From positions 620,001 to 684,000 of the forward strand of contig JALRME010000024.1 in NCBI GenBank assembly GCA_026120035.1: DNA of 64,000 bases, written 5' to 3'. Each line of letters opens with the position of its first letter. Positions within the stretch are counted from its first letter, which is position 1. This DNA is from Coleophoma eucalyptorum. Its lineage: Eukaryota; Ascomycota; Leotiomycetes; Helotiales; Dermateaceae. Shown one piece after another: positions 43,849 to 56,645 of the stretch. The translations under genes and the position numbers were made by a program. Below the pieces are notes generated by a model. That model had not been told where the DNA came from. It searched no databases and saw only the letters and a program-made list of their open reading frames with translations.

Positions 43849-46540
43849 ATGTCGGGAACTGTGGAAGTCATTGACGATGAAGTCGCCCCAACCAAGTCGG
43901 ATCCGGAAAAGGCCCATGCCAGAGCGACTTCAGAGCAAATTGGCGACCAAATTCCTCGCGAGATGCTCGAGGAATTGGCTCCCAATGGCGAAAAGGATTA
44001 CATTCTGGATAAGATTAACAATATGACAGAGGAGGAAGCCATTGAAATCATCCAAGAATCGGTCGCGTTTCATGCCGATGACTGGAACTTCCCTACTGAT
44101 ATGCGAGATCGTATGAAGCGACTGCTGGACGGGCCTAAACTCTATGGCGAATTCTACGATCGTGATTTGAGAATTGACGCCACTATGATGAGATACTCTT
44201 CTCCCTATCCTGGAGTGCGGGCCGTAGCGGAACCATTGGACAACACAGATGTGCCGGTGGAAACCATACGAGCTTATTTTCTGGGTATTGGCTGGGCGGT
44301 CATCGGGACGTTTATGGCTACTTTCTTCAACAGTCGTTTCCCTTCAATTACACTTGGCGGTTCTGTTATCCAGGTATTCTTGTATCCATGCGCCAAATTC
44401 CTCGAGTTTGTCTTGCCAGACTGGGGCTTTACGGTCATGGGTATTCGGCACTCGCTGAATCCCGGCCCTTGGACCTTCAAGGAACAAATGTTTGCGACAA
44501 TCACCTACAATATTGCCATATACACGACCAACAGTTACGGCATGATTCTAGTGCAGAAAATGCCAATGTTCTATAGTGCGTTTAGGCCATTCCACAAAAC
44601 CATTTATATCAGGCTTGATTACTAACTGCTGTCCAGATCAGAAATTTGTTTCCTTCAAGTACCAGCTATGCTTAACGCTCTTCGTTCAGTTAATGGGTAT
44701 GGGGTTTGCCGGATATCTTCGACGATTCAGTGTATACCCAGTGAAGGCCCTCTGGCCCACTATTCTCCCAACTATTGCCATGAATCGAGCTCTCACTCGA
44801 GCTGAACCTAAGGAGAAGGAGAATATTCATGGATGGACCATCACAAGATACAAGTTCTTCTGCGTCGTTTTTGTCGGCATGTTCTTCTACTACTGGCTGC
44901 CAGGATATCTTTTTACAGCCATGGCCACTTTTAACTGGATGACCTGGATCGCCCCCAAGAACTTCACACTTGCAATACTGACAGGATCCAGCCTGGGGTT
45001 GGGCTTATTTAACCCAATCACCACATTTGACTGGAACACTGCAACTTCAAGTTATGCAGCCCTCAGCCAGCCCTTCTTTGCAACCTGCACGATGTACATT
45101 GGGAGTATCATTGGTGGTTGCATCATTCTAGGCATTTATTACACCAATATGTACAACACAGCCTACCTGCCGATTAACTCGTCTGCGGCATTCGCTAACG
45201 ATGGTACCTCCTACAACGCAACAAAAGTGGTCGTCAACAACAAACTCGACGAATCTCTCTATCAACAATATTCGCCTCCGTTCTATTCAGCAGGTTACGT
45301 TCTTACTGTAGGAGCCAACTTCTGCTTCTACCCGATTTATTTTATTTATATCATGGGCAATCAATGGAGTACAGTGTCGGCTGCATACGTTGACTTTTAC
45401 AAGGGACTGCGGTATGGCAAGGGAAACTATGAGGGAGCCATGGACGTGCATAGCCGACTCATGTCCAAGTACAAAGAAGTTCCTGATTGGTGGTTCCTGC
45501 TGATTCTGCTTGCTGCTATTGTTGTATCAATCGTCTTCCTCGAGGTATACCCCCTTGACACTCCCGTTTGGCTCACATTCTTGATGATTGGAATCAATAT
45601 TGTGTTCGCCGTGCCCCTTTCCTTCCTGTCCGCAACAACCGGTACAAATTTGGGCCTGGGAGCGCTCATTCAGATTATAACTGGATTCGTACTTCCCAAT
45701 AACCCAAACGCCTACCTATTTGGCCAAACTCTAGGCAGTTGGGCTTTGGCAGGCTATGGAGACAATTACGTGCAAGATCAAAAAATGGCACACTACTGCA
45801 AGATTGCTCCCAGAGCCGTTTTCCGTAGTCAAATCGGGACAATCATCATCACTTGCTTTGTCGCAGTGGGCACACAAGACTTCATTTTAACCAGTGTTGA
45901 GGGTCTCTGCACATCCACTCAACCCAGCAGGTTCACGTGTGCCAATGATGGTTATCCCTTATATGCGAGCTCCCTCATGTGGGGTTTGCTTGGGTCCGAC
46001 CGAATGTTCAACGCTATGTACCCGCTCTTTAAGTGGTGCTTCCTCATTGGTGCAGCTATTGCTGTTATATTTCTGGTCGGGCAGGGGCTTGGACCAAAGT
46101 ATCTGCCTGGTGTTCGAGAAAAGTTGCGACTGAAGCTCAAGCCAAATACGTTTGCGCTATTGGATAGGACCTTATTCCCCTTTGTGGCCTCGCTGCTCTG
46201 GCTAAATCCTATCTTGATTGTCCAGGGAATTCAGCACTGGGCACCATCGAATTTGTCATACAAAACTCCTGGCATAATCTTATCCTTCATTTTCATGTAT
46301 TGGCTTCCACGGCATCGACTGGCGTGGTGGGAAAAGTACAATTATGTGCTTTCTTCTGCCTTAACTGCTGGACTCGCTGTTAGTGCTCTTATTATGTTCT
46401 TCGCTGTTGGATACAACCCAAAGAGCTTGGACTGGTGGGGTAATCAGGTAAGCTCCGCTGGAATCGATGGATCCAGCACTGGCTTGTACCCGATTCCTGG
46501 AAGAGGATACTTTGGCCCTGAGAAGGGAAGCTTCCCATAG
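43849..46540 (+). CDS. OPT family oligopeptide transporter
   Basis: Two exons (43849-44575 and 44637-46540; 61-bp intron with TTACTAACTG branch region) give 2631 nt and 876 aa. A soluble acidic N-terminus of about 130 residues contains the EEEAIEIIQESV type helix and an HADDWNFPTDMRDR segment. This leads into about 14-16 membrane segments. OPT signatures are present: NPGPWTFKEQ at about 203-212 (usual NPGPF-KEH) and a KIAPR at about 630 in place of KIPPR. The protein belongs to the PT clade, which imports tetra- and pentapeptides, glutathione or related peptides by proton symport across the plasma membrane. The substrate cannot be told from sequence. I chose the ATG at 43849 because the frame upstream opens only with a TTG. 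Confidence 0.9.
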
Positions 46541-46998
46541 TTTGTTGATCGTAACTTGGCTATGATTTCAGCCAAATAATATGTCTATAGAACTAGTAAT
46601 TTCAGAAAATATTGAACTACCTATCCTCCTAATTCTAAATGTTAAGCATTTCTGTATCTGAACTTTTAAGCCATTTTATTGACACCCTGACTAAAACACC
46701 CTAATCTTGCCAACCAGATATCCTACCTGTTTTCCAGGTTCAATATCAACGACTGGACACTATTCATTTTTTGTATTCGTATTTAATCAACGGAGCGGTG
46801 GACGGTAGACTCAGTAAATAGGGGGCTTGGTTCTTCAGTTAGCGACAAGCGACGTGGATAATTGTCTCGGTAGATACTTAATCCGACCGACATCGCCCGA
46901 GCTAAGAAATTTATCGATGCTCATGGTCGTCGAGCGAAGGTGATCTTAATGAAATTTCATAGCATCATCAAGACAACACAACATCATACATCCACACC
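46541..46998. other. intergenic region, transporter 3' end and MGE1 promoter
   Basis: 458 bp between two plus-strand genes. AT-rich near the transporter 3' end; nothing coding is recognised. Confidence 0.4.
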
Positions 46999-47780
46999 AT
47001 GATTCAAAGAGCAATCCTTAGACAATCACGAGCGCTAGGCTCTTGCGTAAGGTCTACACCCACCAGATCTTTAGCCCGACCACAATTTCGCCCTGCAAAC
47101 ATATCTCTGGCTCGGCCGGCGACCGCGAGATGGTATGCCACTGAGCCAGAGACTGACGCCAAGAAGTCCGAAGGAGGCAAGGAAACTTCTGAAGCTGAAG
47201 ATCCAGCCAAGAAGGAACTGGAGGCAAAGAATAAGGAGATTATCGAATTGAAGGTCCGTCAGTACTGAGCTATCTCTTGCTGCTCGTCCGCCCATTATTC
47301 ATTCACAAGCTCATACTGTTTCGATTTTAGGATAGATATCTTCGATCCGTAGCTGAGTTCCGAAACTTGCAAGAGCGTACCAAGCGTGATATGCAGTCCG
47401 CGAAAGACTTTGCCATCCAAAAGTTTGCCAAGGACTTGGTTGAGAGCATCGACAATCTTGACCGAGCACTCTTGACTGTACCAGAGGAGAAGCTGAAGGC
47501 TCCTGAGAAGACCGGCGATCTCCAAGATTTGGTTGCTTTATATGATGGACTGAAGATGACAGAGGGCATTTTGATGTCGACTCTGAAGAAGCACGGCTTG
47601 GAGCGATTTGATCCTAGCGTTGAAGGAGAGAAGTTCAATCCTAACGAGCACGAGGCGACTTTCATGACTCCAATGGCCGGCAAGGAGGACAACACTGTTT
47701 TCCTCACACAACAAAAGGGATTCAAGCTTAACGGCAGAGTGTTGAGAGCTGCCAAGGTCGGAGTTGTCAAGAACTCATAG
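46999..47780 (+). CDS. MGE1: mitochondrial GrpE, nucleotide exchange factor for Hsp70 (Mge1)
   Basis: Two exons (46999-47253 and 47331-47780; 77-bp intron) give 705 nt and 234 aa. The N-terminus is a strongly basic mitochondrial presequence ending near RWYATEP. An acidic linker is followed by the long GrpE helix (AKKELEAKNKEIIELKDRYLR, spanning the splice) and the dimer helices (SIDNLDRALLTV). The C-terminal beta domain holds the signature (NPNEHEAT, then GFKLNGRVLRAAKVGV). The protein releases ADP from mitochondrial Hsp70 (Ssc1) in the matrix during protein import and folding. All family blocks are present and length is normal. Confidence 0.95.
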
Positions 47781-48384
47781 ACCTTTCCTCGTTTAGACGG
47801 GCTGGTTACATGTCTGGAACGAACATACTTGTACGATCAAAAGGGGTTGTCTTGGGAACTAAAGGCGTTCGGTCGTCTTGTATGTCTGTAAAAATAACTG
47901 CTCCTCTCTTTGGCGGTGCGACGGGAATGCATTGTATAGCGACGGCGGTGATGAACAACGCGTCAAACTCATTTCATGGCTGGCAAGCGCGGGAGTTACT
48001 TCCACAGTATCTAATGTACAAATGGATTATCTGGTCATTTCATATAACAACGAGCTCACCAGAACCTGAACATTGATGTTAGAAATGAATTCTCCATAAT
48101 TGAAATGTCTTCGACGAACCCCTCAATTTCAGACAAAGTATCTATTTGACCTCAGCCGTCGACATCTTTGTCACGACAAGTACCTTGGAGAAAGTGTACA
48201 AATTACCACTGTGACCTCGGACCCAAAAAGGTTCCCACAATAATACAACCGAAAGCGGATCTAACCGTACCATCATCAACCAAAGAAATCCCAGGAAAGC
48301 AAGCGTCGGAATTCAAATAGGTCTCTCCAGATAAAATAAGGCTGTCTTGTCTACACCCATGCCAGCTGCTATTATTTTTCCAAG
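47781..48384. other. convergent 3' intergenic region
   Basis: About 600 bp lie between the stops of MGE1 (+) and the 611-aa gene (-). One plus-strand frame (47810-48076) is open but has no motif and lies in the likely MGE1 3' UTR. Confidence 0.4.
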
Positions 48385-50427
48385 CTAAAGATTCCTGACA
48401 CAGTCTAGGAGACCAAAGATTTCGGGGTTGGGAAGCGTATCGATTGAGTCAACCCCTAGTTTGCCCAGGAGAACTGCCTTCTCCTTCTCGAGACCTTCTA
48501 TCTCGGCAGTAGTCCTCATTATTTCCTCTTTTACAATCTCATTTGTCTGTCGAATGCGATTGGTGTCATGGATGATCAATTCTTCTTGTTCATCTAGCAT
48601 CTGCAGGTACTTATACCGCGTAGATTCTCTGCAGGAGGCTTCTAATGCGGCTTTTAAACTAGCATTTTCAAGGTCGCGCTTTTTGACCTGTTCTTGGAGG
48701 AAGGTGACGCTCCGGCTGAGGTCTTTGCGCTTTGTGAATATTTCGTTGAGTGTGGTAGTGACTCTACTGTATTCCTCGAATACAGGGATAGACTCTTCTT
48801 GGAGTTTAGCCATTCGCTGTCTATACGACTCCCACAGTGCTGCACCACTAGTCCTATCCTCCCCGGTAGCAAGAGCTTCTATCGCAACTTCCTGATTCAC
48901 GGTTAGTCGTTTATATTCATAATGAATTTAGAAATTGAGGTGCATACCGAGGAGACGAGTCTGATAGTTTTGGCACCTTCTCCAAGATTTGAATGTATGG
49001 ACTGGGGATGTCCGAAAGCAGCCCTTTCAAGCTCAATGTTGGCAAGAGGCTGTGACCGGGCAAATGTGGAAGGCCTGAGAGCCATATTGATGCCTAACGT
49101 TGTCAGATACATGATCTCCTCCGGCTTCGGATCTCAATCATACCTTGTGGAGTCCAGAGGGGACTGGGATTTGAGTCTACTTCATACGACCCTGACAGAG
49201 GAGTACCCGTCTCCAGATCCCATTGCAAACGAGGATTTTCAGGCTTCTTGGGGGATGGAGTACTTTTTAACTTTTTAAATCGTTGCGGCGACTGTGCAAG
49301 AGATCAGTAAATGTAAGATCAGACTTCGAGCTTTAAAAGATATACAGCATTGAGAGAGCTACTACAGTGATGATAAAGATAGGCCTGCTTACTTGTGGCG
49401 GCTTTCTCGCATCTTCCTCTACATAGCGAGAGCCTCTGACTGCACCGGTAGCCCAGCAAAGGAACGAGTATGGATCGATGTCAGTTCTGGTTGGGTCTCT
49501 CGGGTCGCCTTCGTCGTCTGAAAGATAGTCTACCATGTACTGAAAATTCTCATCTTCCTCCTCTTTGCTAAGGATTCGAGGCCCTGGAGCCTCTTTTGCA
49601 AGAAGTTGCAGAGCTGAGGGGGGTTTGTAGCCCAGTTCATTCAGACGACCGTCCCCACTAGTAGCGTCAGGATCTATCCACGAGCTCTGTCTAGCTTCCT
49701 TTCCGCGGTTATACCTCAAATGATGCCGGTGTTGTTCACAAGTTGATGCTATGTGAGATTGATCGTAATCTTGACATTTACAGCAATCACCAGCGGTAGA
49801 ACTAGATCGCCGAGCAAAGTCTCGTGATTCAGCGCCAGTTCTCCAGTCCTGTCCTTCGAATTGTTGGGGTTTTGATCTTACGGAAGCATGAGTGTATACC
49901 ATCATTGTCCCCTGGGGTATTTTATCGCCATTATCGCCGAATTCGTTGGAAGACCGCCGGAAGTGCGATGGTAGCGTCCAGTACCACTCATCTGGAAAAT
50001 GGTGTGGTGCCGCAGGATCCCAATTTGGATCCTGTACAATTCTCAAACATTCTACCTTCCACAAGGGGCCTCCATGGCCTCGTAGCTCGCCTCTCATATC
50101 CGCGTAGGCTGTCAACATATTTGATGTCATGAAAACATACGGTTCAGTCGTGCTGTAGTGTTCAGGTAATACTGGCATCAAGGTTTTGGTGGCTGCTATG
50201 GCTGGCTTCGCAGAGCCACACTCAGTTGAAGCGGTGGAAGATTCGGCAACTAATGTGGGCTGTTTTGTGTGTTCCACTGGGATAAAATGCCCGGACGATA
50301 TTCGATCTACCATTCGTCGTACTGTAGGGCGATGATGAAAAGGGCCCACGGGTATCTGGTTGTTGATATGATGCGTCCTAGCAGTTTGAGGCAATCTTAG
50401 GCCATTGGAGTCGAGCTTGTCGTCCAT
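48385..50427 (-). CDS. uncharacterised 611-aa protein with C-terminal coiled coil, four exons
   Basis: Not recognised. Exons 50427-49393, 49291-49144, 49093-48948 and 48891-48385 (introns 101, 50 and 56 bp) total 1836 nt. Every donor and acceptor is canonical, with branch sites ACTGAT and CTGAC, and each join preserves frame. Exon 1 (345 aa) contains aromatic-rich motifs (WKVECLRIVQDPNWDP, FPDEWYWTLPSHFRR) and an acidic segment ending at SYVEEDARKPPQ-like sequence. Exon 2 continues SPQRFKKLK, then a Pro-rich stretch with LQWDLETGTPLSG and NPSPLWTPQGINMALRPS. Exons 3-4 give a long alpha-helical coiled coil of about 170 residues (ESYRQRMAKLQEES, VKKRDLENASLKAAL). The C-terminal coiled coil resembles structural, spindle or kinetochore proteins in style only. 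The ATG at 50425-50427 was chosen; upstream frame has no ATG. Confidence 0.72.
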
Positions 50428-51475
50428 GCGATCGAAGATGAAGGAGGTGAAATGAGGGAAATGCTTAAGGGTCTTGAAAACCAGGACCTGAGAGCACAAC
50501 TCGCCGCAATTTTTCTAGAAGAAAGCGAGATGGTACTGCCACTGAAGAACCGCTCGAGTTGATTATGGTCACAAGCTGAGATCTAGTAAAATACCAACAT
50601 AAATGCGAAAATACGTGGCGTGAGATCGCAGTCAGATGCCAAGGCCTAGAGTATTGATAGTTGGGTGATATTGAAGACGTTTCTTCAATGGAGTTATTCA
50701 TAACAGGACTAGTGAAGGAGTATGCGTCGCATCCGTAGCAAGGCCTTGTGAACGAATATACTCAATAAACAGTCTGCACAAGATTTGCTTGTACATTCAA
50801 GAACAGCATAAAACATTCTTAGGTTCATTAAAATTTGAACCTAAAGAGTTACTGCCTTAGCTGACTCCCATCAACTCCCTACATCCAGAATGGAAGGGCA
50901 AGAACATATACAATCGATTACACTCTGGTACTTTCAGAACGCTTGAATCCCTAGGAGTCCAAGAGCAAACACCAAAAGAGGATTGTACTACAAATAAATT
51001 AAATGAAAGAAAGAACATAGGGACAAAAGATGTTCAACAGGAATGGATGCGAACGGGCATGATAAAATGGTTAACGCAGAACTCAAAAGGCAGAAGTAAT
51101 GTGTCACACCATCTTCATTCATCCCTTCGCAAATGCGCCATTTTCCAAGAAGACCAGTAAAAATGGCCTCTTCATAATTTTAGTTGTCTGTAAAACACCG
51201 GCGAAGTTTGACAGCTCTGAAAATCATCGTTATTGACTGACGAAGAATGTACAAAGTGGAAGAAGACAAACCATGTCAAGAAAGGTAGTCCTATACCACG
51301 GAATAATATAAGTCCGAAAGACAAGTGAACGTGATACAAGTCCAACTGAGGAGCAAAGTTTACCTCAACTACAACTTCAATTTCGTGTTCAAAATAGAGA
51401 CTTCAACACAATCTCTTCTATTTCAATCATATAAAAGTCTTGAAAATTCTCACCAAACTCCAAACATCTGGAGAG
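50428..51475. other. intergenic divergent promoter region
   Basis: About 1.05 kb between the divergent 611-aa (-) and 129-aa (+) genes. AT-rich and without coding character. Confidence 0.4.
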
Positions 51476-52033
51476 ATGTCAGCATCATCAACCTCAACAC
51501 CCACATCTCGCAAATCAAGAGGGACAAACTCAAAACCTACCTCCTCACGAAGCACACCCAAGTTCACAGCACGACAACAAGACGCACAAGCGCGGAACAA
51601 GGATCCGTGGGAGGAATACTCAAGTGATGATTCAGACGAAGCATCAAATTCGCGATCGAGATCTCGCACGTGAGTATTGCAGATCATATTTCTCTGCCGT
51701 GCCATCTGGTTCACCTATTGCACCCTCCTTCTTTGCCACTTTGTGGTTCTGATCTAACTAACAACGGTGTCATGAGCCTCAGTGATTCTTACGAGATGAT
51801 ACAAAAGAGAAGAGAAGCCGCCATCATTCTGGACAGTCCGGAGCTTTTGATGATGTATGCTCAGGCTAGAGGAGACGTAAGTGATTCTTGTCCAGAGGAG
51901 GGGCCTTTATCCATGTCTTGATGCATTCCAGAGTATCCCCGCTACGAGACTTTTCTACACCAAGCAGCTTTGTGGCTATGAGGACAAAGTCCGAGATGTG
52001 AAAGCCAAGGGTGGTAGAAAGTCCATATCATGA
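51476..52033 (+). CDS. uncharacterised small protein, 129 aa, three exons
   Basis: Not recognised. Exons 51476-51669, 51783-51876 and 51932-52033 (introns 113 and 55 bp; the first holds CTAAC sites) total 390 nt. Residues 1-65 are Ser/Thr/Arg-rich and disordered, with a short acidic KDPWEEYSSDDSDEA block. The remainder is a compact helical module (SYEMIQKRREAAIILDSPEL, then LLMMYAQARGDS and TRLFYTKQLCGYEDKV). The C-terminus is basic. The joined C-terminal module reads as conserved, because the exon boundaries fall inside it and both joins are in phase. No function can be assigned. Confidence 0.65.
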
Positions 52034-52339
52034 CTTGCTGAAACGATGAATAAGTGGGTTAGAGGAAATCGGAAGACGTTTCTGGTCAGCCTTGATTATC
52101 AGGAGATTTTTATTATTGCTTTTCATTGACTAATTTTCATACGGCGTATTTGCGTCTTGATTACCCTACTGTACGCCATATGCCGTGTGCCTTAGCCTCA
52201 GAATCCAGGCTCGACAGCCAGTCGAATGGAGCTCAAGAGCTCAAGAATTAACCAATCCTTTCCCATGCCTTCATGCCAAAGCCTACCCATAATACCTAAA
52301 CACCAAAAACATGCTAAATCGCTGAAATCAAACTGTTAA
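52034..52339. other. convergent 3' intergenic region
   Basis: 306 bp lie between the stop of the 129-aa gene (+) and that of the ADAM protease gene (-). No gene. Confidence 0.4.
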
Positions 52340-54923
52340 TCAGGCATACCGTACACTTGGACCACTATATACTGGAGGAGGCTGATTCGGAGGTGGACCC
52401 GACCATCTGCCATTTGGCTGCCACCCACCAGCCTGACTTTGACTAAGATTCCTACTGCTCATTTGCGGTAGAGGTCCGCTAGGAGGAGGACCTCCAGGAT
52501 AGCCACGGCTTGGTAAGGGTGCACCCCTCCAACCAGGTGGTGGTCTCATTGGTTTCCTGACCGCATTACGACGTCGATACCTGGACCAGCAACAACTTAA
52601 GACTGCCAGGACGAACAAGCCGCCGATAACTGAAGCCAAAGCAATGACCAAAGTCTTGTTATCATGTATCCAGCTGGTGATCTCTTTTCCAACGGATGCC
52701 CCAGTACAGGCACCGTTCGAACATTTACCACCACCTTGGCAGCTGGTCCCATCCACGAAATTTTGTTGCATAGAATAGCAAACATTGGCGCCAAATTCTG
52801 GAGAAGCGCAGGAAATTTGACAACCTGAGGAGGAACAAGCGTAAGTATCATTGCCTTGAGTATAGGAGCCCATCAAAGTTTTGCATTGGAGATCGCGGGA
52901 TGTGCATTGTCCAGAAGCACAAGAGAGTGACTGAGAAGAATTTCCGCATGAGGTTCCTAGCCAATGTTAGTAAACGCTTTTATTTTCCAATTCAGGACAA
53001 CAAACCATCTGGAGCTGTGGCATCAGCCGGACATACTGCCGCGGTCCCACTGCACACCTCTTGTGGATCGCATACCCCTGTACTTGCGCGACAGATGGTT
53101 CCTGAAGAGGAATACTGGCAGCTCGAGGTACAGCAATCTTCGTTGCTTGGATCACAGACTGAATTTGTAGTAAATTTGCATGTTGTTGGGTCGCAGCATG
53201 AATTGCTTCCGCAACCGCTAGTGCCACCACAATCACAATCTTCGCCAGATTCTACGATGCCGTTACCACATTGACTTCCAGATATTGTCGTAACGTCCTT
53301 GTTGGCGCTTAAGCAGCTGGTTTTTACACTGTTTCGACCGATTGCAGTGCAGATATTCCCAATACTACAGGCAGAGAACTTCGTGATGCCACTCCCTGTA
53401 CTGGGGTTCATGATAAATGCTCCACCAGCATCACACGTGGTAGCGCTTAGAGGGCAACATTGTTGACTCGCAACAGTCGTCCCATCCGCACAGGTTGTGG
53501 ATGTGCAGTCATGTACAGCTCCAAAAGTATGACCGGTCTCATGCGCAACGACTTGCCACTCAGTGGAGGTTCTCACGACTACGTTTGCTCCACTGACAGT
53601 CTCATTACCCGAGGAAGATGATGCGGTTGTTGACGTTGTGACACATGCTTGCCCTAGCCACGCAAGGCCAACAGCAGAGTCAGTTGCACAAGTACTTAGT
53701 AGTGTCCAATAGGCATTGCTGTCTCCACGTTGCCCTCGCCATGCAGAGAAAAGGTTCAGTCGGTCCTGGATGGTAACACTATCACTGCAACCAATATTCC
53801 ATGGAGCAGATGAAGATGCAGTAGCGGGACACGCGGCATCACTGATGGTTAGATTGGCTAAGCCAAGAGTGATGTTGAAGCTGTCCTCATACTGAACTGA
53901 TGCAGAATTGATCACGCTGATGATGTTTTGTCGAGCTGCTGTCGCGTTGCCGAGAGCAGCAGTATATGTGCAATCCGTAGCTACACCGACGAGTGCAACT
54001 TTCCGGGTCGTTGGACATCCAGAGGTGCTGCCAATAGTCGTTGTCAAATTCACTCCAGCACTATTTCCAGAGGTCGTCCCGTCGATTTGTCGGCCAAAAA
54101 GAGATTTCGTTGAAAGCGATCCAAAATCCTCCCTTGGTTTGAGCATGGCGCGGAACACGGGATGTTCTAAATCTGTATTAAATGAAAGTGCATCTGCAGA
54201 ACACGAGTGCTCTTCGGAGACAGCCCTCTTTAACTCGCCATGGACAAAGCCCTCGGTATCTTCTGTGAATCCCGTACTAATATCGGAATCTCTCCAAACA
54301 ACCATGGTCTCTTTCCCATTTTCTTCAATTACTGGATCCAGGACATGCTTCGTATCCATGTAATGCGTTCGAGTCTGAATATGGTGATGATCTCCATCGA
54401 CCCTGAAGGCCCCCTCAAAAATAGGCTCATCCCCGTCCTGATGCACCATGACTCTGGCCCATCCCACATTTGTCCACTCAGCGCCTTCATGATGCTGTAC
54501 CCAGGCCTGGCCTTTGAACACTCTATACTCGGCCCTTTCCATCAACTCTGTACTCCTTACCGAGCCATCCGCGGCCAGATACTGAATTGTTGCACCGTCG
54601 GCAATAACATCGTGATTAGGTTTCAAGGTCAGCTTTATCCTTTGTTGAGTCTCATGCAGATTAAATGTCAGGTCGAAATGTGACAGAGCGTGGACCCGAT
54701 GCGAAGGCGTGTGTACGACAGGCTCGTCGACGAGTGTGAGATATGTCAAGGGGGCTCTTTCGGTTGAGTGGGCATCTTTAAATATAAGGTTGTTGTTAGC
54801 CAGATGTTAGGATCTCGAGGAAAGAGAGGCTGAGTAAAGTGGGTGCTACGTACCACCAAAGATCGCAAAGATACAAAGACTGATGCAGGAGAGGATTGCC
54901 GTCAGGCTCCTCGATGTATACAT
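52340..54923 (-). CDS. ADAM-type zinc metalloprotease with disintegrin domain
   Basis: Three exons (54923-54854, 54775-53006, 52956-52340; introns of 78 and 49 bp) give 2457 nt and 818 aa. Exon 1 supplies the signal peptide (LTAILSCISLCIFAIFG). A propeptide follows, then the catalytic domain with the zinc motif HETGHTFGAVHD at about 430-441. A Cys-rich disintegrin domain begins with CGNGIVESGEDCDCGG at about 525, and a second Cys-rich region is in exon 3. A single membrane segment (TLVIALASVIGGLFVLAVL) at about 715-733 precedes a Pro/Gly/Arg-rich cytoplasmic tail. The protein would be a type I membrane sheddase of the fungal ADM group (A. fumigatus AdmB, S. pombe mde10). Substrates are unknown. 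Without the 5' exon the frame opens at a TTG, so the splice is needed to supply the signal peptide. Confidence 0.88.
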
Positions 54924-56645
54924 ATTCCCTTGTATAAGGATAGGATGACCGTCAAGCAGAAATCAGCGAACGGTCCAGCGTCCCCCTCGCGCAATCATTC
55001 ACAATTGCTGGTCGTCCGGCCGATGATTCATGCAGGTGAGATGACCGACCAACAATCCCGGATATGCTCCTTGATTTCTGAGCCCTTGCTGTTGGCAGCG
55101 AATAAACAATGATCGACCAGCGAAAAACGAGCGACTGATGTGTGGAATAACAATTAACAATCAATGAATGAATGAAAGAATGAGTTGGTGAGAGATTGTC
55201 GGATGCAGATTGTGCAGACGGCGACCAATGCGAGAGGAGAAAGTGCAGTTGCGCTTAGGCTGAAGGGGGCGCGTAGAAGGAAGGCTTGCCGTGGCAGGGT
55301 TAACTTTCCCAAACACGAGGTCGGGAAGGGAAGTGTCGAGGTCAAGACTCAAGACTTAAGACTTAAGACTCGGGATGGCACTCGATGACCTCTGGGTTTC
55401 AGACTTGGGGAAGTTACAATTATGGCCTGGGCGTTTAGAATGCGATCATTTGGAAGGCGGATGAGGCAGCGGAATCAGAAGAGACCCAGGAGACAGACAA
55501 CAGTAGCAATCGAGCTTTAGGGTGAAAATGAAGACGTGACGGGACCAATCGAGCTTTAATAGCACAGTTACGAAATGTGGTCAGCCCAAACAATCTGGGA
55601 GAAGTATCGCTTTTTGTGGGCGGATGGGGGGTCAAGTAACCATCTTCTCTCCATCCATACGAGATCAAGTGTCTTGGCAAAAGAGTCTCGACACGACACA
55701 GCCCCCTCGCAAGTTCACCATGACCTCGGATCACATCAGACACAGAAGCAAGTCAGAACAAAGAGTAAGCAAGTGGCATACCTTCAGTTGCCTTTTCATA
55801 TCCTACACAAATCATGGCTTTGGTTGCCCTCCCCACGCCTCGCATTCTTCAATTCAAACTTTTCGACGCGGATCCTGGGAGGCGATGATGCACGTACATT
55901 GGCGTCGGGATCGATGTCAACGACGTTTCAGATCATCCTTCACCCCAAGCTTCAGATGATACATTTATCCTCCGCATGGACATCTGTTTCCGCCCCGCCT
56001 CATTATTTTCCGCAGATATGCCTATTTATGGTTAACTTGAAGGCTGTTGATAAGCTCCCTGCCTAAGGTATTATCATTTATCAATAAGTTACTGTACTCC
56101 CATTTACTGTTTATACCTTGTAGCTCCACATCGTCACTTTCTGCAGAAGCCATATACTCGGATGAGCGTTGAACTCTTGGCAGCAGATCAGCACCAAGCG
56201 ACCAGCCTATGAGCACCATTTCGTAAAGAACACCAAGAAGCTAGCTTCATTACATTGCGTATACCTTCCGACCCTCTTCCAGCTCGCCCATCGAGGCTGT
56301 GTAGAGTTCACGATACAGGAGAGTTCCTAGTGGTTTTCCTTCTTAATGTCTGAAGTCTTTTTTTTTTTTTTTTTTCAAAATCTTATCCATCATTCCTTGC
56401 GAGCATATTCAATACCGGCACCGTCGGAAATAAGCCGCCCTAGCTGCCTTGGGTCTGCAACTAGGGAGCTCGCCAAGAATCACTCAGAGAAGGTTATAAT
56501 CAGATCTAATCATGATTGGGGTTTAATTGCAAATGTGCTCGAAAATGGAATGATATATGACTCCAGGAAGAATGATACCCAGTCCCAGAAGATATGACTT
56601 AAAACTCCGCCCACCACATTGTCTCCTTTCAAAAAGTGCCCGGAG
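54924..56645. other. 1.7-kb intergenic region
   Basis: Between two minus-strand genes: the ADAM protease promoter and the acetyl-CoA synthetase 3' side. It contains three ACTTAAG units near 55346-55370, AATGA repeats at about 55164-55180 and 18 T at 56358-56375. No supported coding frame. Confidence 0.45.
56358..56375. repeat. homopolymeric T tract
   Basis: Eighteen consecutive T in intergenic DNA. Confidence 0.85.
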
